A DNA stretch of 64,000 bases from Pseudomonadales bacterium (GTDB lineage Bacteria; Pseudomonadota; Gammaproteobacteria; Pseudomonadales; Azotimanducaceae), in NCBI GenBank assembly GCA_041395945.1, contig JAWKZN010000001.1, forward strand, positions 1,364,001 through 1,428,000, given 5' to 3'. The notes beneath the pieces were generated by a model that was given only the letters and a program-made list of their open reading frames with translations, was not told where the DNA came from and searched no databases. The position numbers and the translations under genes are program-made. Of this stretch, positions 62,426 to 64,000 are shown piece by piece; position 1 is the first letter of the stretch, and each line of letters begins with the position of its first letter.

Positions 62426-64000
62426 TCACATTCTCCCGTAGTAACCTTCCTTCAGCGCATCGTAGAGGTTTGCCGCCACATGCGTCTCGCCTTCGTATTC
62501 GATCTCTTCATCACCCTCAAACTCCATCACCGAGCCATCCGCGAGCACAAACCGATAAACGGTATCCTTGAGGTCCTGTTCCCGTACCAGCACGCCCTGG
62601 AAACGCTCCGGATTGAAACGGAACGTGGTGCAGCCCTTCAGACCCTGTTCGCAGGCGTACAGATAGATATCCTTGAAGTCTTCAAAGGGAAAGTCAGAGG
62701 GGACATTGGCCGTTTTCGAAATCGACGAATCGATCCATTTCTGGGCCGCCGCCTGGACGTCCACATGCTGCTTCGGCGAGATAACATCCGCCGCAACGAA
62801 GTAGTGTGGCAGCTGGTGTTCGGCTTGCGCATTTCCGGGTTCTGCGAGCGGATCCACCAGTCGCTGATAGGCGAGCAGCTCGTAGGAAAGTACTTCGATC
62901 TGTTCTTTTGATTTCCTGCCTTCCTGTATCACGTTGCGCAGATAGCGATGGGCGAAGGTGGGTTCGATACCGTTGCTGGCGTTGTTCGCCACAGACAGGG
63001 AAATGGTGCCCGTAGGCGCAATGGAGCTGTGATGGGTAAAGCGGGCACCTTCCTGGGCGATTGCTTCCACGAGTTCCGGATCGATTGCAGCCAGGCGCTG
63101 CATGTATCGACTGTAGCGCGCCAAAAGCACCCTGCCGGGAATACTGTCTCCCGCGGCATAACCCTCCTCGACGAGCTCCGGTCTCTGGCGAAGCATCCGC
63201 GGTGTGACCGGGAAGGACTCGGACATGATCGGTGCAGGTCCCTTCTCCCGGGCGAGTTCGAGACCTTCCCGCCAGCCGCTCAACGCCAGTTCACGACTTA
63301 CCCGCTCGGTGAACTCGAGGGAAGCGGATTCGCCGTAGCACAGACGCAGCATCGTGAGGGCAGAACCGAGGCCGAGAAAGCCCATGCCGTGGCGTCGCTT
63401 GCGGACGATTTCCTCTGCCTGCTGCGGGAGGGCGAGGCCGTGGACGTCCACCACATTGTCGAGCATCCGGGTAAAGGTTCGCACGACTTTGCTGAACGAC
63501 TGCCAGTCGAAGCGCGCTCGCTCGGTGAATGGTTCGACCACGAAGCAGGTCAGATTTACTGACCCGAGCAGACATGCGCCATAGGGTGGCAGAGGTTGTT
63601 CGCCACAGGGATTGGTGGCCCGAATGTTCTCGCAGAACCAGGCATTATTCATCTCATTGACCCGGTCGATAAGGATGAAACCGGGTTCTGCATAGTCATA
63701 GGTAGCGGCCATGATCGCGTCCCACACCTCTCGAGCCCGCACGATGCGGTACACGCGGCAGGCCGCCCGCCCCTCCGGGTCGAGTACGGCGTCTGAGGCG
63801 TTCGGCCAGTCCCGCCACACAACCTGCTGCGGATCCTCCAGATCGAGCCCACTGTCTTCGCACTCCCTGGTGCTCATCGGAAACGCCAGAGCCCAGGGCA
63901 GGTCTCCCCGCACGGCGTCGATGAAATCCTGGGAGATCAGCAGCGACAGATTGAACTGGCGCAGCCGGCCATCCTGTTTCTTGGCGGCGATGAAATCGAA
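62426..64000 (-). CDS. nrdJa: NrdJa, adenosylcobalamin-dependent ribonucleotide reductase large part, 5' end beyond window
   Basis: Class II reductase converting ribonucleotides to deoxyribonucleotides using a B12 radical; needs no oxygen. 524 residues are visible, starting mid-protein (FDFIAAKKQDGRLRQFNLSLLIS) at the window edge. NPCGEQPLPPYGACLLGSVNL contains the thiyl-radical cysteine region and SIAPTGTISLSVANNASNGIEP is the phosphate-loop signature. The C-terminal cysteines are supplied by NrdJb downstream. The gene continues to the right. Confidence 0.92.
   Translation of the reverse strand, partial: FDFIAAKKQDGRLRQFNLSLLISQDFIDAVRGDLPWALAFPMSTRECEDSGLDLEDPQQVVWRDWPNASDAVLDPEGRAACRVYRIVRAREVWDAIMAATYDYAEPGFILIDRVNEMNNAWFCENIRATNPCGEQPLPPYGACLLGSVNLTCFVVEPFTERARFDWQSFSKVVRTFTRMLDNVVDVHGLALPQQAEEIVRKRRHGMGFLGLGSALTMLRLCYGESASLEFTERVSRELALSGWREGLELAREKGPAPIMSESFPVTPRMLRQRPELVEEGYAAGDSIPGRVLLARYSRYMQRLAAIDPELVEAIAQEGARFTHHSSIAPTGTISLSVANNASNGIEPTFAHRYLRNVIQEGRKSKEQIEVLSYELLAYQRLVDPLAEPGNAQAEHQLPHYFVAADVISPKQHVDVQAAAQKWIDSSISKTANVPSDFPFEDFKDIYLYACEQGLKGCTTFRFNPERFQGVLVREQDLKDTVYRFVLADGSVMEFEGDEEIEYEGETHVAANLYDALKEGYYGRM

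Overview
The window is GC-rich, densely packed bacterial DNA with many 4-bp start/stop overlaps. It looks like the chromosome of an aerobic, lipid- or hydrocarbon-degrading proteobacterium, most likely a gammaproteobacterium. This rests on a split class II ribonucleotide reductase (NrdJa/NrdJb, as in Pseudomonas), a CYP153-type alkane hydroxylase with its ferredoxin, a TonB-dependent receptor, an RlmI methyltransferase and many acyl-CoA enzymes. I saw no rRNA, tRNA, CRISPR array, prophage or insertion sequence.

Layout. 1-6.4 kb: the end of a valine-catabolic operon (MmsA, isobutyryl-CoA dehydrogenase), then a minus-strand run of HDOD protein, enoyl-CoA hydratase, SDR, HAD phosphatase and GFA protein. 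6.5-10.8 kb: a Tat-exported aldo/keto reductase with a C-terminal iron-sulfur domain, followed by larC-larB-larE, which make the nickel-pincer nucleotide cofactor; no larA is present. 10.8-18.3 kb: a very AT-rich spacer with a possible 30-residue membrane peptide, a ferredoxin/amidohydrolase/thioesterase operon, a PHP protein with two MaoC-fold subunits, a DUF35/thiolase-like pair, a second aldo/keto reductase and a WYL regulator preceded by an array of TGACA/TGTCA sites. 18.7-23.1 kb: a ferredoxin-CYP153-aldehyde dehydrogenase operon ending in a strong hairpin, plus a TauD-type dioxygenase. 23.2-27.2 kb: small secreted proteins (a c-type heme protein, DUF6152, and two paralogues sharing a W-E-G-(D/N)-T-L-V-V motif) and a truncated sugar-cation symporter. 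27.4-33.8 kb: two CaiB-type CoA-transferases, an MscS channel coupled to an MlrC-type peptidase, and an M28 peptidase. 34-47.4 kb: a globin-like protein, GSTs, a DUF3604 lipoprotein, three acyl-CoA dehydrogenases, a third CoA-transferase, two PaaI-type thioesterases, a class C serine hydrolase, a NIPSNAP protein, and a beta-propeller protein coupled to a MoaD/ThiS-like protein. 47.4-64 kb: a TonB receptor with a one-base frameshift, an MscS channel, a DUF21/CNNM-like protein, beta-carbonic anhydrase, CorA, RlmI, a pectinacetylesterase-like lipoprotein, a PEGA/sulfatase-modifying-factor protein, another acyl-CoA dehydrogenase, a DUF418 membrane protein and nrdJb/nrdJa running off the right edge.

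The main theme is uptake and breakdown of hydrophobic carbon: terminal oxidation (CYP153, ALDH), CoA activation by transfer (CaiB), dehydrogenation (five acyl-CoA dehydrogenases), hydration (MaoC pair, enoyl-CoA hydratase), C-C cleavage (thiolase-like/DUF35) and release (thioesterases). The items most worth following are the lar cluster with its iron-sulfur reductase, the propeller/ubiquitin-like pair, the TGACA array and the thiolase-like/DUF35/MaoC group.
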